This document shows positions 11,423 through 21,655 of a stretch of 64,000 bases of DNA, in pieces. The stretch's first letter is position 1. Each line of letters opens with the position of its first letter. The notes under the pieces are model-generated. The model saw only the letters and a program-made list of their open reading frames with translations, made no database searches and had not been told where the DNA came from. Origin of the DNA: Tolypocladium sp. Sup5 PDA-1 (taxonomy: Eukaryota > Ascomycota > Sordariomycetes > Hypocreales > Ophiocordycipitaceae); NCBI GenBank assembly GCA_000750105.3, contig JPHH03000092.1:23135-87134 (forward strand), written 5' to 3'. The position numbers and the translations under genes were made by a program.

Positions 11423-12630
11423 CCTCTACACACGCGGCGATCATAGACGTACCTTGGATATCTCGCTCTCGCCAGTGGCTGCTCCTTTCTTGACTCGGTG
11501 AGAAGGTCGCGGCTGTCCATGTCTACGCTGCCGTTTGCCCCAGAAGAGATGCCCATCTGATGATTCTCAATGGTGTGACGATCCACTGTCTGCTTGTTGA
11601 CTATTGGCACTCCCAAGACCACTGTCCATTTACTGCCTCTCGAAGACTCTGTGACCCGTTTAGTCCAATCGGACGAGACAGTTTTACGTGAGGCTTACAA
11701 GGGAGGCTATCCATAGTTAGTCCTGTCCACTTTCAGACTTTGTGGGTCCCAGCGATCTTTTGCTGTGTTGTCTATTTGTTCACTTAGACAATAGCTGGTC
11801 GAGTGTCCATTTCTTGACCTTCGCAGCGTGCGGCAATCCCGGCGACAGCAAGTCGACGAATCGACAAGTTGACGCCCTCGCAGACCTCAACCGGAATCCA
11901 AGTGCGGCCACGGGCTCGAGTGGGTTCGACGCACGACGAGCAGCTGACTATAACATGATCATCGTGCCGCTGCGAGATTGGGGAGTGACGTATCATTCTT
12001 CTAGAATAAGATGACTATGTGGTTCCCGTCTCATTGTTCTCTGTTTGTCTCTTCCCTCGTCACATCTTGGTCAGATCCAATGGCATGAACACAACTACGC
12101 GGCAATACACCGCATAGTAGTAGAGGAGCCTGCTGATTGGTTCTGAGATAAGAGTCTAAGGCCCGCCTTGTGGCTGACATCGTGCAGGGCTTGTCGAGTT
12201 CATTCAGATGAGGTGCTTCTAAACGTGAGTGGAGCGCTACAATACGTTGGCTACCTTCTACGCACAAGGCGACCATAGACGAACTTTGGCACCTGGCTCT
12301 TACCCGAAGCAGCCCGTTTCTTGACTCGCTGGAAATTTTGCAGGCTTTACGGCTACACTCAGGGCCTATTGTCGACTCTGAGAGACCGCATCGCTATGGC
12401 TACAAGTCCCAAGGTTGGCTCGCGCAACTTATTGCCGCGGAAGGTCGGTTCAGTCCGCTTAGAGGAGACACGTTTTCGTTAGGCTTTTACGGCAACAAGC
12501 TTCCGAGGCTTACTCTACTCCTATTCATTACAGACTTGATGGGTCTACAGTGATCCTACGGTGCGTTGTCCCTGTGTTCCCTTAGACGATAGTGGATGAA
12601 CTTCCACCATTGACCTACGCAGAGGCACTA
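11423..12630. repeat. Pair of diverged direct repeats about 0.8 kb apart
   Basis: Two segments resemble each other in the same orientation. One pair is at about 11423-11457 and 12257-12291 (CTACACACGCGGCGATCATA against CTACGCACAAGGCGACCATA). The clearest pair is at about 11731-11832 and 12529-12629 (CAGACTT-GTGGGTC, TGTTC-CTTAGACAATAG). The matching blocks are 800-830 bp apart. The sequence between is not coding. It probably represents two old copies of one transposon. Confidence 0.5.
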
Positions 12631-14250
12631 GCACAACGTACAGTACCTAGCTACGAAATTTCCCGCCTGTACTTGGCGTCTGCCTATGATTTTCTCGTGA
12701 CTATCATGGTCCGTTATTATCTCTTTGGTGTATAAATTCGACCGCTGCCTGTTGAGACCATAATAGCGACTGCCGCGGTGAGGCTTGGATTGTAGCGGAC
12801 AGACGTGGGAAGAAACCGAAACTACGCCTGATCCAGTGTGAAGGCGCCAGTGTGTCTGTGGGAACCGTAAACGAGGTCGGTTCAAGAGATGGGAAGACAC
12901 CTGATGTGAAAGTGACGACGACGAGAAACAGGAAGGCGAGAGGCACAGACTGGATGCCCTGGTACCTGCATGAGCGCGCTGGAACTGAAGGTTCAGTTGC
13001 AAAGGCCAATCAAATGGCGAAGGTGGGACGCTGCGATCCGGCCCATGGTTTTTACGTCCATGGCTTTGGCCGCTGTTCTTACGTAGATGGCTGTAAAAGT
13101 ACAGACAGACTGACGAGAGATAGCGAGAGATTCTTCCCTTCCAGAAGCCATCTGCTAAACCCGCAATCATCTAGCCACCCGGGATCAATAAACCCGCAAC
13201 TTCGTCGTCTCAACCTCCACGCTTCAGCGGTTAATGCACTTGTAGATCGTATATCGCGCCCCGATCTTCTTATCCCAGTCTAGCCTGATAACGATTGCTA
13301 GGAGGTTGTGAAGTTAGTGTTGTGATTGAGGGTTAGCACGCTGTGGAGGGGGTTGGTGAGACGAAGAGCGGGGGCCCAGTGAGCGATGGAGGGGCAGGAT
13401 AATTGAAGCCGGAATCGAGCATGGTCGCCATTTGGAACAAACGATAGGAAAGAGCGAGATCCTCTGCTTTGCGAAGAATATGCCCTTTGTTCAGATTGTG
13501 TAGCCTGCGAACATCTTTGATGCCGTCGGTTGCTGTCTGAGAGGGGCAGAACATCACCGAGTGTTTCCTCTCCCCAAGGCTCGGACATCCCAGTGATCCC
13601 ACACACCACCACCACACACACCGCCATTTGAAACGACTCTCAACAAGCCCCCACAGCGTGGATGAGCCAATCACCCAGGACGCAATGGTCTCGGCAGCCA
13701 GTTCGCCGGGCTGGCCGGCATCTGGGCTCACCGGGACGTGGCAGTTGTCGCATTCCCGCACTCCATTAGCAAGCAAGACAAGACCAGACTACGGATGGGG
13801 GATGGGGGAGAGGATGCATGTTGGGTAGTACGGTAGTTAGCCCAGCTTTGTTACATACATCGTACCGACGTCCAATCTACGTATGTAGTAGAAGCCACCA
13901 CCATGAACTCCTGACCCCCGGATGTGGTCATGTCGCCAGTGGAAAGCTTGCTAGAGCAACTGATATCGCCCTAGGAGGCACTTCGGAATGGTTAATGGCT
14001 CCATATCACGGGCGCTTTGGAAACGTCACTTATATCAGTGCTGCGTCTGCACCACTCTCTCTGATGATACACGTCCCCATTGCCCCGGTACCTGATTCAA
14101 ACTCAGCTCAGCGCTCCTGCTCCTCGTTCTTTGAAGTCGGTATAAATCCACTCCTTCCTTTCTTCCCTTCCTTCCAACAGTGTCTTACCCTTCAGTCGAC
14201 TCCGAAGGAATTCGACAACAACAAGGTCTCCCGCGAAGCCATCGTATACC
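12631..14250. other. No supported gene
   Basis: Several open frames exist on both strands (for example 13333-13776 minus), but they lack recognisable domains, coherent splice structure or coding character. The last few hundred bases precede the DOMON-b561 pseudogene and may include its promoter. CT-rich tracts occur around 14150-14180. Confidence 0.4.
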
Positions 14251-15507
14251 ATGCGGATAGGCAAGAAGACGGCCATCGCCACCAGTGAGTCCAAACCCCG
14301 GGTCCCCGTCTGCGTCATCCGACCCTCTTGTCATGGATTTCACTGACGCCTATTACCACTCCCTCTGTGTAGACGCGGCCGGAGCTTATGGCGCACCATC
14401 CTCCTTCTGCCCCGGATCTGACGTCTGTTTTCGATGGGGAGTCCCCGAAGCGGCTGCCAGCTCGGGGTTGGACAACATCTATTTCCAGCTCCGGGCCTCT
14501 ACTAGCTATGAGTGGGTTGGCCTCGGAATAGGGTCCCAGATGCGCGGCGCGGACATGTGTACGCCAACGGGAACAACAACGCTACGCTCAGCACGAGACA
14601 AGGCACTGGGCACGTCATGCCGCAGTACGTGTAGAGGAGCGACGTTGAACTCCTCGAGGGATCTGGCATCAGCAACGAGGAGATGATTGCCAATGTCCGG
14701 TGTAGTTGTGGATGCAACAACCTCGATCTGTCGGGCTCATCAGGCTGGATAGCCGCCTGGAAGGGAGGCAGCCCCTTGAACTCGGAAAGCCCCTCGGCGA
14801 GCATCGACCACCACGACGGCAAGAACCTTTTTCCCGTGAACCTGGCTCGAGCCAGCGTCAGCTCCGACACGAATCCCTTCCTGACTCCCCAAAACTCGAC
14901 TGGCGGCAACGGAGACGGAGTGACGGAAGACAGCAGCACCCCCAACCAGACATTCATATACGCACGCGGCATCCTCATGACCGTCATCTTCGTCATCGGA
15001 TACCCCATCGGATCAATGGTCATGCCAGTTATTGGCAGCTGGATCATCCACGCAAGCGGGCAAACACTTGTTTTCCTCGGCATGTGGGCAGGATTTGGTA
15101 TTGGGTGCACCCTCGCCCATCGCCTTGGCTTTGTGAGTACCCGCGCATCAAGATGCACTTACATCCACACTCGCTGACCACGGTCTTCCCTGTTCTTCCA
15201 AAACACGCATACCCAGCTTGGTGTCTTCGTTTGCTCGCTGCTGGGCTTGCAACCCATCTTCGGGTGGCTTCATCATATGTACTATGTCAAGCACCAGGGG
15301 CGCAGCATCATCAGCCACATCCACATCTGGTACGGCCGCTCGCTCATGATAATCGGCATCGTCAACGGCGGGCTGGGCCTGCAACTCGCAGGAAGCAATC
15401 GCCGCTTCGTCACTGCCTATATCGTTGTGACAGCACTTATGACGTTAATGTACCTCTCTTCAATCGTTGGCATCCTCAAGAACAGGCGGCGCAACACCAG
15501 CTTGTAG
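14251..15507 (+). pseudogene. DOMON-cytochrome b561 ferric-reductase-like protein, broken
   Basis: Extracellular haem-binding DOMON domain fused to a b561 transmembrane electron-transfer domain, as in fungal cellobiose-dehydrogenase-cytochrome-like reductases. DOMON is seen in FCPGSDVCFRWGVPEA and YEWVGLGIGSQMRGADM. The b561 part has four or five hydrophobic helices from about 14960 (ILMTVIFVIGYPIG, GLQPIFGWLHHMYY, SHIHIWYGRSLMIIGIVNGG), with conserved His residues. Intron 1 is 14285-14372 and intron 2 starts at 15133. Lesions: bases are missing just after the ATG at 14555 (net frame -1), and an in-frame TAG sits at 14632-14634. The expected acceptor before AACACGCATACCCAG is absent, so splicing would have to use the CAG at 15214-15216 and lose five codons including a His. 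Exon 1 encodes only a short non-hydrophobic peptide, so the signal peptide is also doubtful. Confidence 0.8.
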
Positions 15508-15573
15508 GTGCGCTGGGTACAAGAGAGTAATGACGCGTGATGTTAGAGGGCACGTAATTTCCTCGGAGTCAAG

Positions 15574-15714
15574 GAAGTACTAGAGAAGAGGAAGCGCATC
15601 CTCGGCGAGGAACATCCAGATACGCTCCTGGCGATGAATCACCTCGCAAAAACGCTCGGAGACGTAGACCAACACGAGGCGGCAAAAATAGAGAAGGGTG
15701 TCCAGTCAGAATAG
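15574..15714 (+). pseudogene. Fragment of kinesin-light-chain-type TPR repeat (NLR-like protein remnant)
   Basis: One frame reads EVLEKRKRILGEEHPDTLLA then MNHLAKTLGD and ends at TAG 15712-15714. RxxxLGxEHPDTLxxMxNLA is the hallmark of TPR_10/TPR_12 repeats that form the C-terminal sensor of fungal NACHT/NB-ARC proteins involved in non-self recognition. Only one full repeat survives, with no nucleotide-binding domain nearby, so this is a relic of a larger gene. Confidence 0.65.
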
Positions 15715-16698
15715 ATCGCTCTGATTTGGAGTATCGAAAGACTCGATCGCCATATAGCGACCCGCCTGAATTTTCCATCCAAGCCGCGTCTCCAACTTTC
15801 CCCGCATTGGAAATCTTTCCAGCAACGCCTCAATTCGACTTCCCTACGTATTAGCGCCAGCCCCGTCGTTAAGGCTGAATTGAAGCTCCGGTCGAGAACA
15901 CCTAAGCAAGCTAGATATGCCGAGCGAACCGTCTGACGCCGCCGACCGATCAAAAACCAGGACAGAGACATGGACCGGATAACATGAAGGGAGCGACCTG
16001 ATGTGTGTTATTCGGTTTGCTGCTGGCTGCCTTGTTGCTGAACCAATCTGTCGCCGCCCTGCAACCACAGGCTCCTACCTTCAAGAAAACAGCAGCCCGC
16101 AGCCTGACGGTGGTAGAAGGGGAGCCATAAAGCATCAGCCGATGGCCCGTTCGGTAGATTGCAGAGCTCATGAGTTCGTGTTAAATGGAGAAGATGAGGG
16201 TCATGATGATGTCAATGGCTTCATGACTTTGCACTGTCGCGTGTTGGTGCCTCCAACTGCTAAGGGTCCACAGTCTCCCAGAAACTTAACCGGTTATACG
16301 AGGTACAAAGTACAACAACACAAAGTAAAGTAAAGCACGAGCGGCTGCCTCGACGTGGCCTTCGATCATCAATGAAGCAGGGAGCGGCGACTTCCGCCGA
16401 AGGTGATGGCCACAGCCACAGCGCCCGCGCGACTGAGCTAGTCAATGATAGGTGCCCGCAAGCTGTAGGCGTAGAGGACGACATGAAAGCTATCAGCCAT
16501 CAGGCTGAGCCCAACGGCACCTACGGGATTATGAATCACTATATATATACATAGTGTGGGAGCAGTACCGGGCGAACGTCGACGGCTGCCCTCTTCAATT
16601 AATAAACAGCGTGATACTGCCACATACCGCCACATACCCTTCACCAGAGAAATTGAAATTATCAAACAGTCGGCATACCTTATTCGACATCATCAACC
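15715..16698. other. No supported gene; upstream region of cupredoxin gene
   Basis: No frame has recognisable coding content. The final 150 bases contain a TATATATATAC stretch near 16542-16552 about 150 bp before the cupredoxin ATG, which may be its core promoter. Confidence 0.35.
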
Positions 16699-17528
16699 AT
16701 GCATTGCACGAGTCTCAACGTCGCTATCTTAGCTGTGCTTGCCGCCGGGGCATCTGCTGAGATCTACAAGGTCGAGGTCGGCAAGGGCGGGCTGACATTC
16801 ACTCCTAATACCATCAAGGCCGACAAAGGAGACGTCGTCGAGTTCCACTTCAATGCGATGCACAGTGTTGTCGCTGGCGACTTCAAGAAGCCCTGCACTC
16901 CAGTCGCTAGTGGAGGATTCTACTCCGGTACCATGCCCATGGGTGATAAGGTTAGCCAAACTATTTACTCTGTCTACTCGGGTGACATTTTCTCATGCGC
17001 GCGTGTTGGCGGATGCCGGAAAGCGAGTCACGCAGCCTTCTGTTCGTCAGCTAATCCTCGCTTCTACAGTCTTACTTCTCGATCACTGTTAATAACACCG
17101 ACCCCATGTTCTTCTACTGCGGCGTCGATGGCCACTGCCAGGGCGGCATGGTCGGCGTTATCAACCAGGGCTCCGATACGCTCGACGTGTTTAAGAGTGC
17201 TGCTGGAAACAGCGAGAACAGCATCAGCCCACAGGCTCCATTTGGCGGCACTCTGGGCTCCAGTGCCATGACGAGCGCAATGATGAGCTCATCAATGTCT
17301 ACATCCACTGGATCGGCGTCTTCGCCTATGACCATGACTGGATCCCAGTCCATGACGACGACCATGGTGACTTCCGAAGCTTCGAGCACCGGGAGCACGA
17401 CTGCCTCCGGATCGCCTTCACCATCACCGACCGGTAGCAGTCACCCGGGTGCTGCTGGACATTTAACCAGTCCGATCGCCGACGTAACTGGTCTTGCCTT
17501 GGTCATCGCTGGTCTGCTTGCGCTATAA
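16699..17528 (+). CDS. Secreted GPI-anchored-type cupredoxin (plastocyanin-like)
   Basis: 236-residue extracellular blue-copper-like protein. The start ATG at 16699 opens a signal peptide (MHCTSLNVAILAVLAAGASA). One 119-bp intron (16951-17069, GTTAGC...CTACAG) joins MGDK to SYFSITVNN in phase 0. The cupredoxin fold spans residues 21-120, with candidate type-1 copper ligands His55 (AMHSVV), Cys101 (FFYC), His106 and Met111 (GHCQGGM). A Ser/Thr/Met/Pro-rich stalk follows, and a C-terminal hydrophobic tail (VTGLALVIAGLLAL) preceded by small residues is a GPI-attachment signal. Such proteins sit at the fungal cell wall and are often expressed in development or infection; their redox role is usually unproven. 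The gene appears intact although its neighbours are pseudogenes. Confidence 0.9.
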
Positions 17529-17692
17529 AAGGGAAAGCTTGGTAAAGGATCAAGTCGAAGCGCAGGAGTGAATGGTTGGCAAAGGCAGACGCTTTGTAAT
17601 ATGGGGTAACAAAGCCAAGGTAGTAGACTGAGCCAAGAGGGAAATATGGGGGGAACAAATGGAAGCATGGGCGATGCTACCACCGTTATTAG

Positions 17693-18556
17693 GCGGGGGC
17701 GTACAGCTTTCCCAATGACGATCAGGAGCAGGACCGCCTTGATATAGTCCACCATGTCTATTATCGTGCGCTCAATGATCGCCTCTTCCTTGCGCCGATT
17801 GACCCCAATGGGCTTCATATCCTCGATATCGGCACTGGCACTGGTATATGGCCAATCCACCTTGCTGATCTATATCCCGGCACCTCGATCCTTGGCAATG
17901 GCCTTAGCCCAATTCAGCCGTTATGGGTGCCTCCAAGCGTCCAGTTCATCGTTGACGACGTCGAGCTGGACTGGCTTGACGCCGCGAAATACGACTTCAT
18001 GCACTGCCGATGTATGGCTGGATCTATCAAAGACTGGCCGCGATGATTTCGCCAGATCTATGATAACCTCAAGCCGGGAGGGTGGGTAGAGTTCCAGGAA
18101 GCCGTCAATACACCCTATTCCGAGGATGGATCCCTGAAATCTGATAATCCGCTGGCGCAATTGATGAACGAACTCATGGACGCCTGTGATAGCATCGGCC
18201 GGACCTGGGACCCAGCGCCTTCTTTTAAGGAATGGGCCCAGGAAGCAGGCTTCACAAGAATCGAGAAGCGACGCTTTAAGCTGCCCGTCGGCAACTGGCC
18301 AAAGGACCCCCGGCTCAAGGAAATCGGCGCCTTTCTCAGCGTCAACTTCTTTGAGGGCGTCGAAGCTTTCACCGCTGCACCACTCAGGGATCTCATGGGT
18401 TGGGCGCAGGGGGAGGTAGAGGTTTTCAACGCGCTTGTGCGGGAAGCAGTTAAGCGCAGGCATATTCACGTCATTTTCGATTCCTTGTGGTCACGGCAAC
18501 GAAACAATATTCGTGTGATCTCTGTTCAGATCCCATGTGAACTAAGGCTCGCCTAA
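17693..18556 (+). pseudogene. LaeA-like SAM-dependent methyltransferase, N-terminally truncated with internal stop
   Basis: One frame begins after TAG 17690-17692 with AYSFPNDDQEQDRLD, then has the SAM-binding motif I HILDIGTGTGIW, a DDVELDWL acidic loop and FMHCRCMAGSIKDWPR, all typical of the LaeA-like methyltransferases that fungi carry in many copies. A TGA at 18044-18046 interrupts the frame just before FRQIYDNLKPGGWVEFQE, and the same frame then stays open to 18556 through the C-terminal helices. The usual N-terminal part before AYxFPND is absent and no start codon precedes it. Family members methylate proteins or small molecules; LaeA itself is a regulator of secondary metabolism, but this copy cannot be assigned a role. 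Confidence 0.82.
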
Positions 18557-18559
18557 CAC

Positions 18560-19215
18560 GACGCCTACGAGGAGCACGGGGCCGTACGATCGTGCTTTCC
18601 AGCAACACCTGATCGATCACAATATCTTTCCTGACAGCTACGAGTATCCAGATGGTCGATTGCCACCGGAACCCGAGAACATGGACGAGATCCTTCAAGC
18701 ACTAGCTAAGCCTAGAGCATCTCTATCTAATCTCGATTCACAAACGATGACTTCTGAAAGTTCAAGCGCGTAGATACGCATCTATCAAAAGAATGACAAG
18801 TCACGAGAACCGACAATCGAAGGAGACATTGGGGACAGCAAATGTGTTGCTGTTGAGATCCCGTTCACGAACCTCGACCACCTGACTGATGGTACACTTG
18901 TGCCGGGATCTGTATTATGGCGCACGCCCCGAACAACTCGACCGACGAGTACGCAAGGACTTGGGTGGTCATGCCATCCCTTCCACCTAAGAAGACCTTC
19001 CGGTGGCCCCAAACTTCTTCGTTGCAGTGAAAGGACTGATGGATCAACCGCGGTGGCCAAACGACAACTTTCCTATGATATGGAATTGGGAGCAAGGGGT
19101 CTAAACACTCTTCAGTCATATAACAGCTCCTCTGCTTCCCGTGATAACCGAACTTATACCATCGGTTGCACCTACCAAGGCTGCCGCTGGTTACATACGA
19201 GGAACCTGTTCACGG
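18560..19215 (+). pseudogene. Degenerate copy of a conserved fungal hypothetical protein
   Basis: A series of peptides in successive frames matches one family of fungal proteins of unknown function: GPYDRAFQQHLIDHNIFPDS, YEYPDGRLPPEPENMDEI, IEGDIGDSKCVAVEIPFTNL, LYYGARPEQLDRRVRKDLGG and DGSTAVAKRQLSYDMELGAR. Breaks include a TAG after SSSA near 18772, a frame change near 18905, a TAA just before EDLPVAPNFF (a CAA to TAA type change) and a frame change near 19037. I recognise the family only as conserved hypothetical and cannot name an activity. It lies directly after the methyltransferase pseudogene in the same orientation. Confidence 0.6.
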
Positions 19216-19439
19216 TGGCGCGTTATGTTGGGCGAAGTTTGCTTCAAACCAGAAGGATGCAGAATCCAGCCACACCAAATGGCAAGTCAGAGTGGGTGCC
19301 TTTGTCGCAAAGAGCAGTCAGCCGCGGCGACGAGTGTCATGACGCCGTCATCAGATGGAGCAACCAATCAGTGTGCTATTAGTCCGAGTTGAGTCTTTTC
19401 GGGGCATAAATTCAATGGACCATGCGGCAGGGAGGATGT

Positions 19440-20199
19440 CGCGGTTATAATATGGACTCGGCCTCATCTGCTCACGTCAGAACCTGTGCCCAGATTCATT
19501 CGTTTGTACCTTCGCCATCGTTCTGGTGGACGTCATTTTATCTCGGATGCTTGGATAATAAAGATCAGGTCTGCCGCTTTAATGCTAAGCCAAGATTTCG
19601 CATCGTCGACATCATCGACAGACATGCTATCTCGAAAGACAATATGGTATATCTCAACCGACATGGATACTTCACACAAATACCCTTCGTTGAGTCCACG
19701 CCAGATTTCGATGTGGTCTTGGAGCCCAACCGTGGACTGCGCCCAAAGGCGTTATTCAAACATCCGTTTATAGCCAGAACTCGTGGGAGCTGGCTTCGAC
19801 AAACCTTCGAATGCTTGGTACTATACACTACGGTTCCCACGAGTGTTGAAGATCCATGACGATCGCTCGTTCACTACTACTACTAGCTTCGGTGGAACTG
19901 CAGGACATGGCCCAAAAAGCTTAGAGATACTTGACAATTGCGAAGGGGAAGAGAAAATCTGGTTTAGAAGATTGCGAGGTCACAGGCACTGGTTTGGGGG
20001 ATCAACGTTATCTCCCAGCGTCGACTCGGTTTCTGTGGTGGACATTCGTGCCGCTAGCCAAGGTGAGAAGCAACAGGAAGACGGGGGACGAGCGGTTGAG
20101 CTCCCGAGCCCTGATAATGTTTCCCTCGATTCATCGAAGCGAAAGATGGATTCCGAGAATGCACGGCATGGTACGGTCAAACGAGCAAAACTGGACTAG
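19440..20199 (+). pseudogene. C-terminal piece of an ATP-dependent DNA-ligase-domain protein
   Basis: The frame at 19422-19780 contains GCLDNKDQVCRFNAKPRFRI, MVYLNRHGYFTQIPF and DVVLEPNRGLRPKALFKHPF. It then shifts by one base near 19782 to VGAGFDKPSNAWYYTLRFPR and VLKIHDDRSF. This order and the GAGFDKPSxARYxxLRFPR motif are, to my knowledge, those of a fungal protein family annotated as containing an ATP-dependent DNA ligase domain. The tail ends with basic clusters resembling nuclear localisation signals (KRKMDSENARHGTVKRAKLD). The catalytic Lys region is absent. There may be another frame change near 19520. Assignment is from memory of the family only. Confidence 0.5.
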
Positions 20200-20458
20200 A
20201 AAATTGTGTAGCCATATCGAAAACTTAAGCAATGAGTGGTGATCATCAATTTTTGGCGCTTGGCAAGGAGGGAACGAAAGCACTGTAGCTGCCTTATCCA
20301 ACAGCATTCAAACCCGGCAAGGTGGCTGTGTCATGGCCAGGCTGGCGCATCATTCAGTAATGATGATTGACTTGTGGTCGAATGATTGATAGTAATCACA
20401 TACCATTCATTTTATTCACGCCCTGCCCTACATACTGATTCATTGCATTGAAAGTACG

Positions 20459-20605
20459 GCAATGCATCCTTCCCTGCATTTTACTTTCTTGGCATGCAAC
20501 TGTTAAGAAATTAGCCTAATTTTATATCAATTTGCTTAACAACTGCACCCCGAATCGCCGCAGTCGCGCTCTGCGCAGGCTTTCGTAGCGGCCAGTGCGG
20601 AGCAG
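20459..20605 (+). mobile_element. Solitary 5' end of the 50-kb LINE family
   Basis: GCATCCTTCC, ACTTTCTTGGCATGC, TTGTTAAGAAA, TTAATTTTA, CGCAGGCT and GGCC blocks here match base for base, with scattered transitions, the 5' UTR and ORF1 start of the LINE at 50790-50925. Many differences are G/A or C/T. Only the 5' end is present. LINE copies normally keep the 3' end, so this is a remnant left by deletion or rearrangement. Confidence 0.75.
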
Positions 20606-20900
20606 CTGACGAGCGACACCTTTGCCCTCGCTCGGCAAACTGGAAGTGTCTGATAGCCTTCATCTATGCGAGAGGCTTGGTAGGGGTCTTGGCACCAGAC
20701 GATATACACCGACTTGCAGATCACGGGCCGCACAACAAGGGGTGCCAATGCCGGCGGCTTTTGTGTGTAGGTTATTCGCGTGGTAAAGAGACCAGATGGC
20801 GCTCTATTTTCTAGTCGAAGCATAGCGCTAGCATCTCCTATGGCATCTTACTTATATATTGAGAAGGCTACACGTAGTATTATGAAGCTCATAATGTTGA
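20606..20900. other. No supported gene
   Basis: A minus-strand open frame (20536-20823) overlaps the LINE fragment and has no motifs; it is not a credible gene. Confidence 0.35.
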
Positions 20901-21455
20901 CTAGATTAGGTTCCAAACCTCAGGCGGAAAACAACCATTGATCCAGTAATCGCCATTTGGGGTCCCTGCGAGAAAGGGCCCATTCCTTGCCAGCACGTTA
21001 TTCGGACTCACACCCTGGACATGGTAGGAGACGGGGAAGCGCTTCGCCGTGGCTAGCGACTCAGTCCTGTCTGCCGACATCCACCGGCCATCATTGTGTC
21101 TGGCTTTGCTTACAACTGCCAGCCTGAAGTCGAGCGACTCGAAGAGCGAGCTTTGGTCCAGTTGGACATGTTTACCACAAAGGAGCTCATGTCGCCGATA
21201 ACGGCGGCAATCCAGATCTCGAGAGAGATTCTCACGTGAGACGGGCCAGAGCGTAGACCCAGGCTTCAGTTGTCTGCGTTTTAATGCTTTGGCGAATGGC
21301 CTGGGCCACAGTCCCAAGAGCGACCGGCTTGCGGGTAAGGAGGTCACAAGCCGGGAGACTCGCCCAATAAGGAAGCACGGCATTTTGCACATGCACTCCT
21401 TAGCCTTCTTCGGCGGGAAACATGGACTCCGAGCGTCCGCGGAGGTCAAAAGCAT
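20901..21455 (-). other. Open reading frame of uncertain status
   Basis: 184-codon open stretch. The C-terminal 60 residues look protein-like (RFPVSYHVQGVSPNNVLARN, GDYWINGCFPPEVW), while the N-terminal part is Arg/Ser-rich and not convincing. No start context, intron or domain is recognisable. It could be the last exon of a decayed gene. It lies just downstream of the ACC deaminase gene on the same strand. Confidence 0.25.
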
Positions 21456-21655
21456 TGGTAATGCTGACTGTCCGGGTTGAGCTCCGTGGCAAGACCGCCA
21501 CGGTCGCCATCACTGCCAGCTATGCCGCCACTACATTGCAGTCGCTAACAAACGACACCGGACTGGGCCTTGCTGTGAGAGAAGCCATTGTCTTGCTGCG
21601 CAGCCCTTGCACAGTCTTGCGCGGCAGAAAGATTATCCTCGTTAATTCCGGTGGT

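Noticed and set aside
13333..13776. Minus-strand 147-codon open frame
   Set aside because: Composition is random, no domain, splice partner or promoter is evident.
14558..14634. Possible intron from GTACGC to TAG removing the DOMON stop
   Set aside because: The skipped stretch encodes a good DOMON segment (YANGNNNATLSTRQGTG), so it is exon; the stop is better read as a mutation.
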